Positions 23,491-33,212 of a DNA stretch of 64,000 nucleotides are shown here, piece after piece (the stretch's first letter is position 1; each line of letters begins with the position of its first letter). The DNA comes from an uncultured Arthrobacter sp. (GTDB lineage Bacteria; Actinomycetota; Actinomycetes; Actinomycetales; Micrococcaceae). The stretch covers positions 101,304-165,303 of the forward strand of contig NZ_CANLXP010000008.1 in NCBI RefSeq assembly GCF_947495145.1, in the 5' to 3' direction. A program made the position numbers and the translations under genes. The notes under the pieces were generated by a model. It did not search any database. It was given only the letters and a program-made list of their open reading frames with translations, and had not been told where the DNA came from.

Positions 23491-25197
23491 GTGCGCCTCG
23501 TCGGTGGATCGCCTCGGAACGATGGAGACATCGAAGATGGTCGGCGGCTCGTGAAAGAATTGGCTGCCGTGACGGACCTCCCATTTTCCACTGCGCCAGC
23601 AGGAGCCGATGGCGCGTCGGATAGCTACGGCCCCTTCGCCTACCTCAGCGCGCCCAACGCGCAGCTGTACCGGCGTGTGATGCGTGTGTTGATGTCCGAG
23701 AAGGAGCGGTTTACTGTTCACGTGCGCCCGGAACAAATATGGAAGGCACTCGGAAACGATGGCGGAGAACCAGTCGAGGAAAGTGCGGTCACCGAAGCGC
23801 TGGAGCGGCTGTCCCAGTCCACCTGGGCCAACGTGCTCGCCTTTCCCGACTCGACCAGGGTCACGGCGCTGGAGGACTTCTACCGACGCCGGATGCTCTA
23901 TCAGCTGTCGCGGCAGGGCGAGGCCGCGGAGCGGGCATTGGCTCAGTACGACGCGGCGTTGGGCACCCGAGGCGCGCTCCAGTCGGTGGCCCTTGAGGAC
24001 ATCGCGGTGCTGCTCACCAACCTTCGGGACGTCGTTGCTAACCAGAGGGCGGACGAGGCGGTAGATGCGGCGCTGACCCACCAGACCCTGCGCAGTCTTC
24101 GCGAGCGTTTCGTCGAACTGGCGGAGAACGCCGTGGCGTTCATGGGCTCGATGCAGCGCACCATTGACCTCCACGACGCAGACGTGGAGGCATTCCTGGC
24201 GTACAAAGAGGAGCTTATCGCCTACCTGGAGCGGTTCATTCACGATCTACTCACCCGCGGCGCCTTGATCGTCGAGCTGCTGGGCAGCATCCCGGAGGAG
24301 GGGGTGCGGTTCCTCGCGGACACCGCCGCCGAACGTGAGGCTATCGATGCGGCACCGGCCGAAGTCGACACGGCACGTGCCGCGGCGCGGGAGACCTGGT
24401 TGCGGCAGTGGTCGGGGCTGAGCGACTGGTTCATCGGCACACCCATGCGGGAGAGCGAGGCCAAGCTGCTGCGGGCTCGTGCGCGGGCGTCCATCCCGGC
24501 ACTGCTCGCGGTGGTGCGCGCCCTGCACGAGAAGTCCGGCGGGCGAACCGACCGGACCCAGGACTTCCTGACCCTGGCGAGGTGGTTCGCTACCCTTCCC
24601 ACCGACGCGGACCGTCACCGGTTGTGGCGCTCGGCCTTCGCCCTGACCCCTGTGCGCCACCTCAGCGTCACGGCAGCGACCGAGGACGCCTGGGCTGCTG
24701 CGGAGCTGGGAAGCACAACGCCATGGGCGGACGCGCCGGCACTGGAGATCAGCCCCCAGCTGCGCCGGAGCGGATCGTACGAGCGCCGGGGAAAGGCCGT
24801 CCGGGTCACCGATCGAACCGAAGCAAAGCGGATGCTGGTTGAAAACGCCCGGCACGAGGCGGAGCAGACGGCGGCTGCGCGTCGCCGGATCCTCACCGAC
24901 GGCCCCAGGCCCCTCTCTGCCTTCGGGGAATTGGACCCCGATGCCTTCCGGTTGTTCCTCGGGCTGCTCGGTGACGCACTGGCCGCGATGGGTCCCGAGA
25001 CGAGCACGGCACAGGTCCATACCTCCGACGGTGAGCTCACGGTCACGCTCACCAGGATCGCGGGAGCGGGGTCCATGGTGATCAACACACCCGACGGGGA
25101 GCTGTCCGGACCCGATTATCTCGTCGACATCGCATCCGCGGTCGATGTCCCGGAGCCGCTCCCTGAACTCGATCAGCCGGCGGAGGCCTACGCATGA
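23491..25197 (+). CDS. jetA: JetA, kleisin-like subunit of Wadjet type II (TIGR02677)
   Basis: This 568-residue protein is read from GTG 23491, which has GGAG five bases upstream. GTG 23569 would give a shorter form closer to where similarity begins (PFAYLSAPNAQLYRRVMRVL). The family is TIGR02677: an N-terminal winged-helix region (about residues 45-110, with MLYQLSRQGEAAERAL following), a long helical middle and a small beta-rich C-terminal domain. In Wadjet the JetA kleisin closes the SMC ring that extrudes circular plasmid DNA. It is first of four genes, and its stop overlaps the jetB start by four bases. Confidence 0.85.
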   Translation: MRLVGGSPRNDGDIEDGRRLVKELAAVTDLPFSTAPAGADGASDSYGPFAYLSAPNAQLYRRVMRVLMSEKERFTVHVRPEQIWKALGNDGGEPVEESAVTEALERLSQSTWANVLAFPDSTRVTALEDFYRRRMLYQLSRQGEAAERALAQYDAALGTRGALQSVALEDIAVLLTNLRDVVANQRADEAVDAALTHQTLRSLRERFVELAENAVAFMGSMQRTIDLHDADVEAFLAYKEELIAYLERFIHDLLTRGALIVELLGSIPEEGVRFLADTAAEREAIDAAPAEVDTARAAARETWLRQWSGLSDWFIGTPMRESEAKLLRARARASIPALLAVVRALHEKSGGRTDRTQDFLTLARWFATLPTDADRHRLWRSAFALTPVRHLSVTAATEDAWAAAELGSTTPWADAPALEISPQLRRSGSYERRGKAVRVTDRTEAKRMLVENARHEAEQTAAARRRILTDGPRPLSAFGELDPDAFRLFLGLLGDALAAMGPETSTAQVHTSDGELTVTLTRIAGAGSMVINTPDGELSGPDYLVDIASAVDVPEPLPELDQPAEAYA

Positions 25198-26492
25198 GCC
25201 GGGTCGTCCTCGCTCCGCACATTTCGGGGGCATTGGAAGTCCGGGAGGCGGAGGGGCGCGCCCGGGTCCTGCGGGCGCTGCTGACGCGCCCGGTCCTGCG
25301 GGCACAGGCCGACGGCGAGCTTTTCCGGCTGGCTCGGCGCCATGCCGACACCCTCCGGGTGTGGTTCGACCGGGAGGCGGGCTGGCGTCTGATCGTCGAG
25401 TCGCAGACCGTGCGGCTGCTGACCTCTTACGTCCCCCAAGGCACGACGGCGATCGCCGTCGCCGAGCGGCATCCGGCCCGCGGACGCAAAGGAGACCCGC
25501 CGTTCACCCGGCGCCGGTACGTCTTGCTCTGTCTGGCGCTGGCTGTGCTGGAGCGGTCCGATCCGCAGATCTCGCTTGGTCGGTTGGCGGAGGATGTCGT
25601 TCTAACCGCCCGTCAGCCGGGCCTAAACGGGGTGGCGTTCACCCTGAGCGGCCGCGAGGAGCGATCCGACCTCGTTGCGGCGATCCGCCTGCTGCTGGGC
25701 CACGGGGTGCTGGTGCGGGTAGCAGGCGACGAGGAGTCGTACGTCTCGGCGGGCGGGGATGCCCTGTACGACGTCGATCGTCGGGTTCTGGCCACCATGC
25801 TGTCCACCAGCCACGGACCCGGTCTGGTCGGTGCTGCATTGGGTCCGGCCCCGGCGATCCACCAGATCGAGGAAGCGCTGCACGAGCCGCCACCGGCTTA
25901 TACCGATGAGGAGTCCATCAGGCGTCTGCGTCACGCGGTCTCGCGGCGCCTGCTGTGCGATCCCGTGGTCTACTACGACGAGCTTCCCGACGACGAGCGC
26001 AGCTACCTCATCGGCCAGCGTGTCCAGCTGACCCGGCGCCTGGCCGACGCCACTGGGCTGGTGCCCGAACTGCGGGCCGAAGGTGTTGCCCTCGTGGACC
26101 CGGACGATCAGCTCAGCGATGTGCGTATGCCTGAGCAGGGAACCGACGGCCATGCCACGCTGCTGCTCGCCGAGCAGCTGGCCGCAACCGGCGCCGCCGA
26201 CGTGGCAACATTGCGTCAGCGGGTAGTAACGCTTGCCAGGGACCATGCTGCTTTCTGGCGCAGGACAGCCCAGGAGCCGGGCGCGGAGAACGCAATCGTC
26301 ACGGACGCACTCAACCGTCTGGTCGGTCTCGGCCTGGTGCGGGTCGACGGCGAAGGTCCGGCTGCCGTCGTCCACCCGTTGCCGGCGCTGCGACGGTTCG
26401 CCGTGGCCGCCCCTACCATCAGAACAGGAGAGCCCGATGAGCAGCCTCAACGAAGTCGAGGAGCACCCCTGCGCGCACGGTGCCGAGGCTGA
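25194..26492 (+). CDS. jetB: JetB, KITE-like subunit of Wadjet type II (TIGR02678)
   Basis: This is a 432-residue protein of TIGR02678, recognised by the opening HISGALEVREAEGRARVLRALL, the FRLARRHADTLRVWFDREAGWRL block near residues 45-68, and the YVLLCLALAVLERSDPQISL helix. It is predicted to be the tandem winged-helix (KITE) partner of the SMC complex. ATGA coupling links it to jetA. Its last 18 codons overlap the start of jetC, whose ATG at 26437 has its own CAGGAG site within jetB. Confidence 0.85.
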   Translation: MSRVVLAPHISGALEVREAEGRARVLRALLTRPVLRAQADGELFRLARRHADTLRVWFDREAGWRLIVESQTVRLLTSYVPQGTTAIAVAERHPARGRKGDPPFTRRRYVLLCLALAVLERSDPQISLGRLAEDVVLTARQPGLNGVAFTLSGREERSDLVAAIRLLLGHGVLVRVAGDEESYVSAGGDALYDVDRRVLATMLSTSHGPGLVGAALGPAPAIHQIEEALHEPPPAYTDEESIRRLRHAVSRRLLCDPVVYYDELPDDERSYLIGQRVQLTRRLADATGLVPELRAEGVALVDPDDQLSDVRMPEQGTDGHATLLLAEQLAATGAADVATLRQRVVTLARDHAAFWRRTAQEPGAENAIVTDALNRLVGLGLVRVDGEGPAAVVHPLPALRRFAVAAPTIRTGEPDEQPQRSRGAPLRARCRG

Positions 26493-29400
26493 GCAGAAGG
26501 AGGAGTTCGACGGCGCGCTGCCGCGTCCCACCAATGAGCGCTGGCAACCCCTGCGGCTCGGCCTGGTTGACCTGTTCTATTACGACGACGAACAGTTCTG
26601 GTTCCACGACGGGCGGCTGCTCCTGCGGGGCAACAACGGGACGGGGAAATCGAAGGTACTGGCGCTGACGTTGCCCTTCCTGTTGGACGGCTCGATTGCG
26701 CCGCGGCGCGTGGAACCGGACGCAGACCCAAAGAAGCGCATGGAGTGGAACCTGCTGTTGGGTGGCGCCCATCAGAACGCGGAGCGGACCGGCTACTCGT
26801 GGGTCGAATTCGGGCGCGTGGACGCCGACGGCACTGAGTACTTCACTACGCTGGGTATTGGCCTCAAAGCTGCGGCAGGCCGCGGCATCGTCAAGACCTG
26901 GTACTTCACTAGCACGCGGCGTATCGGAGACCTCCGTCTGCTGGATGGCAACCGTGCGGTGTTAAGCCAGGAGCGACTGCGGGACGAGCTGACGTCTACC
27001 GCGTCCGGTCACGTCCACTCCACACGGGAGGCTTACCGGCGGGCGGTGGATGAGGCGATGTTCAGGCTGGGGGAGGAGCGGTACGCCGCCCTGATCGACC
27101 TGCTGATCCAGTTGCGCCAGCCGCAGCTGTCCAAGAAGCCGGATGAGAAGGCCCTCTCGACGGCGCTGACCGAAGCCCTCGCACCGCTGGACCAGGCCGT
27201 CGTTGCCGATGTCGCCGAATCCTTCCGGTCGCTGGAGGACGAACGCGCCGGGATCTCAGAGGCCAAGGAGACGCTCGGCGCGGCGCAGGGTTTCCTACGG
27301 CACTACCGAATCTACGCTCAGGTTTCGTCCCGGCGACACACCACGGCGGTGCGGCTGGCCAACTCGGCGTACGAGCAGACCGGTCGTGACCTGCGCGAGG
27401 CGGAGGAAGGGCTGGCTGCCGCCGGGAACGAGGTCGAGCGGCTCGCCGGACTTCAGGAAAAGACCGAGGAACTGCAGAGTACGCTGCAGGGGCAGGAGGA
27501 GGCGCTGCGGACCAGTCCGGAAATGCGCGACGCCGACCGCCTCGATACCGCGTCCCGTGAAGCAACGGACAGGGAGCGCCGGGCCGCCGACGCCGGGAAA
27601 GAGGCGGAACGAGCTGCCACCACGGCCACAAAAGACACCGAGGCCGAGATCGTCGCGCTTCGCCGGTATGAGGAGGCGGCTGCCGAGGCCGGGCGGCATG
27701 AGTCCCGGGCGGCCGGACTGGCGGCAGCGGCAGGACTCCAGGCGGAGCACCCGAGACTCATGAGCGATGCCGACGCGGCGGGCCGGGCGCTGAGTCGTCG
27801 GCGGGAGCAGGTGAAGCATGTCCGTCGCCTGCTGGACGCGGCCGCGCGGGCGGAGGCAGCAGCCGAGCGTGAGCGACAGCTGCTCGACCGAGCTCAGACT
27901 GACGCCGCAGGCAGGGCGGAGGAGCTGGGTGCCGCGCACGAAACCGTCGAGACCTCCGTGGCCGCCTATCGCGACGGGATACGGGAGCACCTGGCGGCTC
28001 TGACAGCCGTCGTACTGGACCGCGGGGCAGATGAGCTGACCGAACTCGCCGAGGGCTGGGGCCATAGCATGTCCGGCGAATCGCCCGTTCGGTCGGCGGT
28101 TGAGGCCGCGGCCTCAACCGCGCTCGACCGGCTTGCCGCCGAGCGCGCTGGGGCTGATCACGAGGCGATGCGGCTGGCCGAGGAGGTTAGAGAGATCGGC
28201 GATGAGATCGTCGATCTGGAGGCGGGCCGCGATCCAGTGCCACCGCCGGCGCCGGGTCGGGATCACAAGGGCCGGGAAGGCCGCAAGGGCGCGCCGCTGT
28301 GGTGGCTGATGGACTTCGCTGATTCGTTGCCGGACACCGAGCGGGCCGGGGTCGAGGCGGCCTTGCAATCAGCCGGACTGCTGGACGCCTGGATCTTCCC
28401 GGACGGCACCGTGGCGACCGACAACGACGTCGTACTCGGCGCCACGGGACCGGAGGTGGCCGACTCCCTGGCGGCGGTGCTGATCCCGGCCGGAGCAGAT
28501 AGTCCGGTCGGTGCCGATGCGGTGCGGGCCGTCCTCGGCCGGATAGGGTGGGGCGAGGACTCGGGGGCCTCGGTCTGGCTGGACGGCAGTGGACGTTGGG
28601 GAGCCGGGCCGGTTCGAGGCTCCTGGTCCAAGCAGCGTGCCGAGTTTCTCGGCGCCAGTGCGCGCGAGGCCCACCGCCGAGAGATGATTGCGCGGCTTCA
28701 CGCACGGGCGGAGGAGCTCGATGGCGAACTCGGGACGGCACAGGCACGGATCGCGGCCGCTGATGCTCGGGCCCAGCGAGTGCGTGAGGAGCGTACCGGC
28801 TACCCGACCCTGCTTGAGCGGGACCTTAACACCGCGCACGATCGCGTCGCCACGGCGCAGCAGGAGCTGGAGCGCGCAGAGCGCAAAGCCGCAGCGGCGC
28901 AGGAGAGCTGGGAGCGTGCTGCCGACGCGGCCAATGACGCTGTCCAGGAGCTCACCGATCAGAGTGCGGAGCTCGGGGTGGGCGCGGCGGCCGGCGAGAC
29001 CGACGACGCCTTGGCCACCATTACATCCTACGAGGTGGCACTGGTGGAGACCCGGCGCGCAGCGCGCGCCGTAGACGATGCGGTGGACGCCCGCGATCAG
29101 GCGGCCGAGCGCGCCGCCGAGGCGATCGAGCTGCGGAAACGGCGCGAGTCCGAGCACCGGGAGCTACGAACGCAGGCGGCTGGTCTTCGGGCGAGGTACG
29201 AGGCGCTGTACGCCACAGTCGGTGCCTCGGTAGCCGAGCTTCAAACCCGACTGGGCGAGACTACAAATGCGCTGGGCCGAGTGGTGAAGGAGCTTAAGGA
29301 GATCGCGAAGCTCCAGCTCGCTGCGGCGGCGAGTCACGGGAGCATGGAGGAGAGCGTGCGTGACCTTCGGCGGCGACGCGGGGAGGACTCGGCGGCTCGC

Positions 29401-30582
29401 GAAGAGCGGATCGATGCCCTACGCGAGTTCGTCCGGACGGGACTGCTGCGGGTTGCACTTCCGGATCTCGCCGTTCCAGCCGAAAATGTGCCCGAGGAGT
29501 GGAACCTCACCACGGCGCTGAGCTTGTCTCGGAGCGCTGAGCAGCAGCTGAACGAGGTCGATGAGTCCCCCGAAGCCTGGGCACGCGCCCAGCAGCGGGT
29601 GTCCAGCGCATCAACGGAGCTGAGTGCCCAGATGAGCCGACACGGGCACACCGCATTCGTCGAGCAGCGCGGCGATGTGCTGGTGGTGAGAGTGCGTTAC
29701 CTCCACGATGAGGTCGATATCGACCGGTTGGCGGACCGATTGTCCGAAGACGTCGCGGACCGCGAGCGGCTGCTCAATGCACGGGAGCGCGAGATCCTCG
29801 AGAACCACCTCGTCAGCGAGGTGGCCGGCCATCTACACGAGTTGCTGCACACCGCTGAGGAGCAGATCGACCGGATGAATCGCGAGCTGGCCCAACGCAA
29901 GACCTCTACGGGTATGCAGTTGCGTGTCAGGTGGCGTGAGCGCGGCGACGGGCCGGCCGGCCTTGCAGCGGCCAGGGCTCTGATGGTCCGTTCCGACGCC
30001 ACCTGGACGCCGGATGACCGTTCCGCGATCGGCGACTTCCTGCAGGCGCAGATCGCGGACGTCCGTCAGAGCGACCCGACCGGTGGTTGGCAGGAGCACC
30101 TGGAGCAGGCCCTCGATTACCGGCAGTGGCACAGCTTTGTCGTCGAGCGGTGGCAGAACGGACAGTGGCGATCGGCGTCCGGTCCGGCATCGGGCGGGGA
30201 GAGGGCGCTGGCGGTGTCGATACCGCTCTTCGCCGCCGCTTCGGCGCACTACAACTCCGCTGGCCCGCACGCACCGCGTCTCATCCTGCTCGACGAGGCC
30301 TTCGCCGGCGTGGATGACGACTCTCGGGCGAAGTCGCTGGGGCTTCTGGCGACCTTCGACCTCGACGTCGTGATGACCAGCGAACGCGAATGGGGCTGCT
30401 ATCCCCAGGTGCCCGGACTCGCGATCGCGCAACTGTCCCGGGTGGAGGGAGTCGACGCCGTCGGTGTCACCCGTTGGCGATGGGACGGCCGACGGAGGCA
30501 ACGTGGTGCAGAGGTTGACGCAGGGGCACGGGCCGGCGGCGATTCCCCGGTCTCTTCGGATGATGCGACGTTGTTTGAATGA
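26437..30582 (+). CDS. jetC: JetC, SMC-like ATPase of Wadjet type II (TIGR02680)
   Basis: This is a 1381-residue SMC/Rad50-type ATPase. Walker A GNNGTGKS is at residues 65-72, and the ABC signature SGGER (about 1252) and Walker B LILLDEAF (about 1282-1289) sit at the C-terminus, separated by long Ala/Glu/Arg-rich coiled coils and a central globular region near residues 600-720. It would dimerise and power DNA loop extrusion on invading circular plasmids. ATG 26437 (RBS CAGGAG) is chosen; an in-frame extension to 26233 lies wholly within jetB and is discarded. The last 30 residues are unconserved. Its stop overlaps jetD by four bases. Confidence 0.88.
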   Translation: MSSLNEVEEHPCAHGAEAEQKEEFDGALPRPTNERWQPLRLGLVDLFYYDDEQFWFHDGRLLLRGNNGTGKSKVLALTLPFLLDGSIAPRRVEPDADPKKRMEWNLLLGGAHQNAERTGYSWVEFGRVDADGTEYFTTLGIGLKAAAGRGIVKTWYFTSTRRIGDLRLLDGNRAVLSQERLRDELTSTASGHVHSTREAYRRAVDEAMFRLGEERYAALIDLLIQLRQPQLSKKPDEKALSTALTEALAPLDQAVVADVAESFRSLEDERAGISEAKETLGAAQGFLRHYRIYAQVSSRRHTTAVRLANSAYEQTGRDLREAEEGLAAAGNEVERLAGLQEKTEELQSTLQGQEEALRTSPEMRDADRLDTASREATDRERRAADAGKEAERAATTATKDTEAEIVALRRYEEAAAEAGRHESRAAGLAAAAGLQAEHPRLMSDADAAGRALSRRREQVKHVRRLLDAAARAEAAAERERQLLDRAQTDAAGRAEELGAAHETVETSVAAYRDGIREHLAALTAVVLDRGADELTELAEGWGHSMSGESPVRSAVEAAASTALDRLAAERAGADHEAMRLAEEVREIGDEIVDLEAGRDPVPPPAPGRDHKGREGRKGAPLWWLMDFADSLPDTERAGVEAALQSAGLLDAWIFPDGTVATDNDVVLGATGPEVADSLAAVLIPAGADSPVGADAVRAVLGRIGWGEDSGASVWLDGSGRWGAGPVRGSWSKQRAEFLGASAREAHRREMIARLHARAEELDGELGTAQARIAAADARAQRVREERTGYPTLLERDLNTAHDRVATAQQELERAERKAAAAQESWERAADAANDAVQELTDQSAELGVGAAAGETDDALATITSYEVALVETRRAARAVDDAVDARDQAAERAAEAIELRKRRESEHRELRTQAAGLRARYEALYATVGASVAELQTRLGETTNALGRVVKELKEIAKLQLAAAASHGSMEESVRDLRRRRGEDSAAREERIDALREFVRTGLLRVALPDLAVPAENVPEEWNLTTALSLSRSAEQQLNEVDESPEAWARAQQRVSSASTELSAQMSRHGHTAFVEQRGDVLVVRVRYLHDEVDIDRLADRLSEDVADRERLLNAREREILENHLVSEVAGHLHELLHTAEEQIDRMNRELAQRKTSTGMQLRVRWRERGDGPAGLAAARALMVRSDATWTPDDRSAIGDFLQAQIADVRQSDPTGGWQEHLEQALDYRQWHSFVVERWQNGQWRSASGPASGGERALAVSIPLFAAASAHYNSAGPHAPRLILLDEAFAGVDDDSRAKSLGLLATFDLDVVMTSEREWGCYPQVPGLAIAQLSRVEGVDAVGVTRWRWDGRRRQRGAEVDAGARAGGDSPVSSDDATLFE

Positions 30583-31964
30583 TCGAGCGACAATCGTCAG
30601 GTCGGCTGGCGGACGGAGACAGGGAAGCGCTGAACCGGCTGTTGGGCGTTCCCGGAATGGCGTGGTTCGTCGCGAGGGTCCGAGGGCGGATTCTCGCCGC
30701 CGGGGACGAGCCCCTCAGCGGCGTCGTTCAGTTGAACGAGCCGACCGCCGAGCAGCGAGCCGGGGCCATGCGACTTGTGGGGCGGGCCAAGCGAGCCGGT
30801 TCGACGCTGCGGGTGGATCTCGCGGACGCCGAGGAAATCCTACGCCGCGGTCCGTGGCCCGCCGGCCTCGCCGACGCCGTCGAGACCCTGACCGGTCCGG
30901 TCGTGGATCGCAGGGCCGAACGGGCGCGGGAAGCTGCAGAGTGGGTCGCGGCTCGAGATGGCCTCGCCCCCGTGGCTGTCCGGTTCCCGGGGCTTATCGA
31001 TTGGTGGAATGAGTGGTGCGCAGCCGGTGGACTCAAGCGAGCCGCACGGGCAGAGGCTGTCCGCAACTCCGGTACTCCATCGCCTGTGGTCGGCGCTGAC
31101 CTGGTGAGCAAGTTGGCCGCCGTGCTGGAGATCCTGCCGGCGTCCGGGGAGCCAATTGCCCTCCTTTCCCGGCGGGCGGTGGGTGATGCTCATGGTTTGG
31201 ACGCTTCCCGGCCGCTCGGCCGGCTCGCAGCCACCGTGGCCCGGGCAGCCTTCATGCCGGACGTGGCGATCGCCGATGGAGAGTTCGCGCCGCCCCGCGA
31301 TGCCTGGGCTGCCGCGGGTGTGGTGCTTTCTAACCTGGCATCGACCGTCTTGTGCCTGGGAGTCCCTGGAATATCTCCGACGGGTGCCGGGACATGCGGT
31401 CAGTCACCGCGAGCTGCGACTGCGACCTCATTGGAGGCTATGCGGGCTGCCCGCATGCCCGTGCTCCTGACTCTCGAACAAGTGCGCTCCGGCGGGGTAC
31501 GCGCCGCCCCGCGCGGCAGCGTCATCCACATCTGTGAGAATCCGACCGTCGTCGAAGTTGTAGCCGGGCGCTGGGCGCAAAGCACGGCAGGTGCGTCCGG
31601 TGTGGACAGTCCCGTGCTTGTGTGCACCTCGGGCCAACCGAGCACGGCGGTAGTTGAACTGTTGAAAAGACTTGCCGGGGACGGCGCGGAGTGTCGATAC
31701 CACGGTGACTTCGACTGGGCGGGCCTGCGGATAGCACGATATCTGAGCGAACAAGTGGCATGGGTGCCGTGGCGCTTTTCGGCCGCCGACTATCGTGAGG
31801 CTGCTGAAAGCGGAATGCCCTCGCGACGCTTGTTGGGAAATTCAGCTGAATCTCCGTGGGATCCGGAGCTGGCAATCGCCATGACCGAATGTGGCCTCGC
31901 CGTGGAGGAGGAGGCAGTGACGAACCTGTTGGCACAGGACGTGTTGGTTGAAAAGGTCTCCTGA
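30579..31964 (+). CDS. jetD: JetD, Toprim-like nuclease subunit of Wadjet type II (TIGR02679)
   Basis: This is a 461-residue protein of TIGR02679, with an N-terminal DUF3323-like region and a C-terminal DUF2399 Toprim-like domain. Metal-binding residues are visible: Glu320 in CENPTVVEV, the SGQPS loop at 351-355, and the DxD pair Asp377/Asp379 in YHGDFDWAGL. In Wadjet this subunit cleaves the plasmid once the SMC complex has extruded it. It is the last gene of the operon, followed 87 bases later by a perfect 22-bp terminator stem. All four subunits have intact motifs, so the system looks functional. Confidence 0.87.
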   Translation: MIERQSSGRLADGDREALNRLLGVPGMAWFVARVRGRILAAGDEPLSGVVQLNEPTAEQRAGAMRLVGRAKRAGSTLRVDLADAEEILRRGPWPAGLADAVETLTGPVVDRRAERAREAAEWVAARDGLAPVAVRFPGLIDWWNEWCAAGGLKRAARAEAVRNSGTPSPVVGADLVSKLAAVLEILPASGEPIALLSRRAVGDAHGLDASRPLGRLAATVARAAFMPDVAIADGEFAPPRDAWAAAGVVLSNLASTVLCLGVPGISPTGAGTCGQSPRAATATSLEAMRAARMPVLLTLEQVRSGGVRAAPRGSVIHICENPTVVEVVAGRWAQSTAGASGVDSPVLVCTSGQPSTAVVELLKRLAGDGAECRYHGDFDWAGLRIARYLSEQVAWVPWRFSAADYREAAESGMPSRRLLGNSAESPWDPELAIAMTECGLAVEEEAVTNLLAQDVLVEKVS

Positions 31965-32050
31965 CTATGGCCAGCGACCGGCGGATGCCGTCTCACCCCA
32001 GCAGCATCGGCTGATCAAACTGAACTTTTCGACGATCAAGAAAAAGAACA

Positions 32051-32097
32051 AAACACCGCTGGCGCTGCACGAACCTCGTGCAGCGCCAGCGGTGTTT
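32051..32097. terminator. Bidirectional terminator between Wadjet and stress operon
   Basis: Arms 32051-32072 and 32076-32097 are exact complements: a 22-bp stem with a three-base ACC loop, flanked by A-rich sequence on the left and T's on the right arm. It can end both the rightward jet operon and the leftward operon that ends at 32107. Confidence 0.9.
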
Positions 32098-32106
32098 GTG
32101 GAGCAG

Positions 32107-32760
32107 TTACGGTGTGTTTGAGCTGTCCTGCACATTGGACTTGGCGTCCTGTGCGCGGCCCTTGACGTCCGATGCTGCGCTGGTGCCTTCTTCCTTGACC
32201 GTGTTGGCCGAGTCAGTTGCGGTCTCCTTGACGGAGTCCATAGCCTCCTGCGCCGGCTCCTTCATGTCCTGAGCAACCTGCTTGGCGGCGTCGGTCGCTT
32301 CCGAGACGAGAGGCTGCGCTTTCTCCTTGACGGCCTGCGCTGCTTCCTTTTCCTTCTCGCTCGCCGGAATGAGCGACGATACGAGAAGGCCGGCGCCGAA
32401 CGCGATCAACCCGGCGGCGAGGGGGTTGCCCTGCGTTTTCGAGGTGACGCGCTGCGGTGCGTCATGAAGGGCGTCGCCCGCCTGGTGCGCGGAGTCCTTC
32501 ATCGACTGGGTAGCGCCGTGTGCGCCGCCCTTCGCGGAGTGGCCGGCGTCGTGCGCCGAACCCATCACGCTGTCCTTTGCCGAATGAGCTGATCCCATCA
32601 CGCTGTCCTTCACGTCGCTGAGCTTGCTCTTGACCTTGTCCGTCTGCCGGTGGGCGATGTTTGACGGGCTCACCTTGTCGGCGACGGCGTCAACATCGGT
32701 GCCCAACTCGCGACGGGTGCGTTCAATGTCCGCGCGGATTTCATCAGGTGTCTGGTTCAT
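32107..32760 (-). CDS. DUF3618 domain-containing protein
   Basis: This is a 217-residue protein whose first 35 residues match DUF3618 (PDEIRADIERTRRELGTDVDAV). The middle is a repetitive Ala/His/Ser/Lys stretch with a duplicated SVMGSAH unit, one hydrophobic span lies at about 113-130, and the tail is an amphipathic Lys/Ala/Glu-rich helix. It is the last gene of a three-gene leftward operon whose start overlaps the preceding gene by four bases. The role is probably envelope-associated stress protection, like YqjD-type proteins; the molecular function is unknown. Confidence 0.82.
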   Translation of the reverse strand: MNQTPDEIRADIERTRRELGTDVDAVADKVSPSNIAHRQTDKVKSKLSDVKDSVMGSAHSAKDSVMGSAHDAGHSAKGGAHGATQSMKDSAHQAGDALHDAPQRVTSKTQGNPLAAGLIAFGAGLLVSSLIPASEKEKEAAQAVKEKAQPLVSEATDAAKQVAQDMKEPAQEAMDSVKETATDSANTVKEEGTSAASDVKGRAQDAKSNVQDSSNTP

Positions 32761-33212
32761 GGCGTGTGCTCTCCTGGTTTCAACGTAGGCGGAATTTCCT
32801 TGGCTGTCTCAGCTGTCTGCGGCATGCCCTTGATCGACTTCATCTCCTTCTTGCCCTTCAGCGCGAGGACTGCGGCGATGATGCCCCAGATCACGGCAAC
32901 GATCACCGATGCCCAACCGAGGCTTTCAATGAGATCCGCAAGACCCCACATCAGTGCAAGGGAGAGAAAGAGAAGTAGGAAGTGCCCGGCAACGGCTGCG
33001 CCGCCGAACATCCCCGCACCCTTGCCGGCGCGCGTTCCTGACTCACGCAGTTCCGCCTTGGCGAGTTCAAGCTCCTGGCGTATCAGTGTCGACAGGTCGC
33101 TGGTGACCTCGCTGAGCAGTTGCCCGAGGGACGCGCTGGAACCGGTGTCATTATCCGGGCCAGGCGGCGGCGGTTGCGCCGCATGCGATCCGTGGAGGTT
33201 TTGTTCAGTCAT
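32757..33212 (-). CDS. Phage-holin-family / actinobacterial holin-X-like membrane protein (DUF1469)
   Basis: This 151-residue protein carries the DUF1469/holin-X layout. A helical segment LIRQELELAKAELRESGTRAGKGAGMFGGAAVAG leads into two adjacent membrane spans (about residues 72-95 and 100-118), then a basic tail. Despite the family name, these chromosomal proteins are not phage lysis proteins; they sit in YqjD/YqjE-like stress operons. Its start overlaps the upstream gene by one base (TAATG). Confidence 0.82.
   Translation of the reverse strand: MTEQNLHGSHAAQPPPPGPDNDTGSSASLGQLLSEVTSDLSTLIRQELELAKAELRESGTRAGKGAGMFGGAAVAGHFLLLFLSLALMWGLADLIESLGWASVIVAVIWGIIAAVLALKGKKEMKSIKGMPQTAETAKEIPPTLKPGEHTP

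Noticed and set aside
26233..26436. N-terminal extension of jetC by 68 codons
   Set aside because: It lies inside jetB; ATG 26437 has CAGGAG and starts just before SMC homology.
32757..33212. Prophage lysis cassette suggested by a holin-family protein
   Set aside because: No endolysin, structural or integrase genes nearby; this holin-X type is a chromosomal stress-operon protein.
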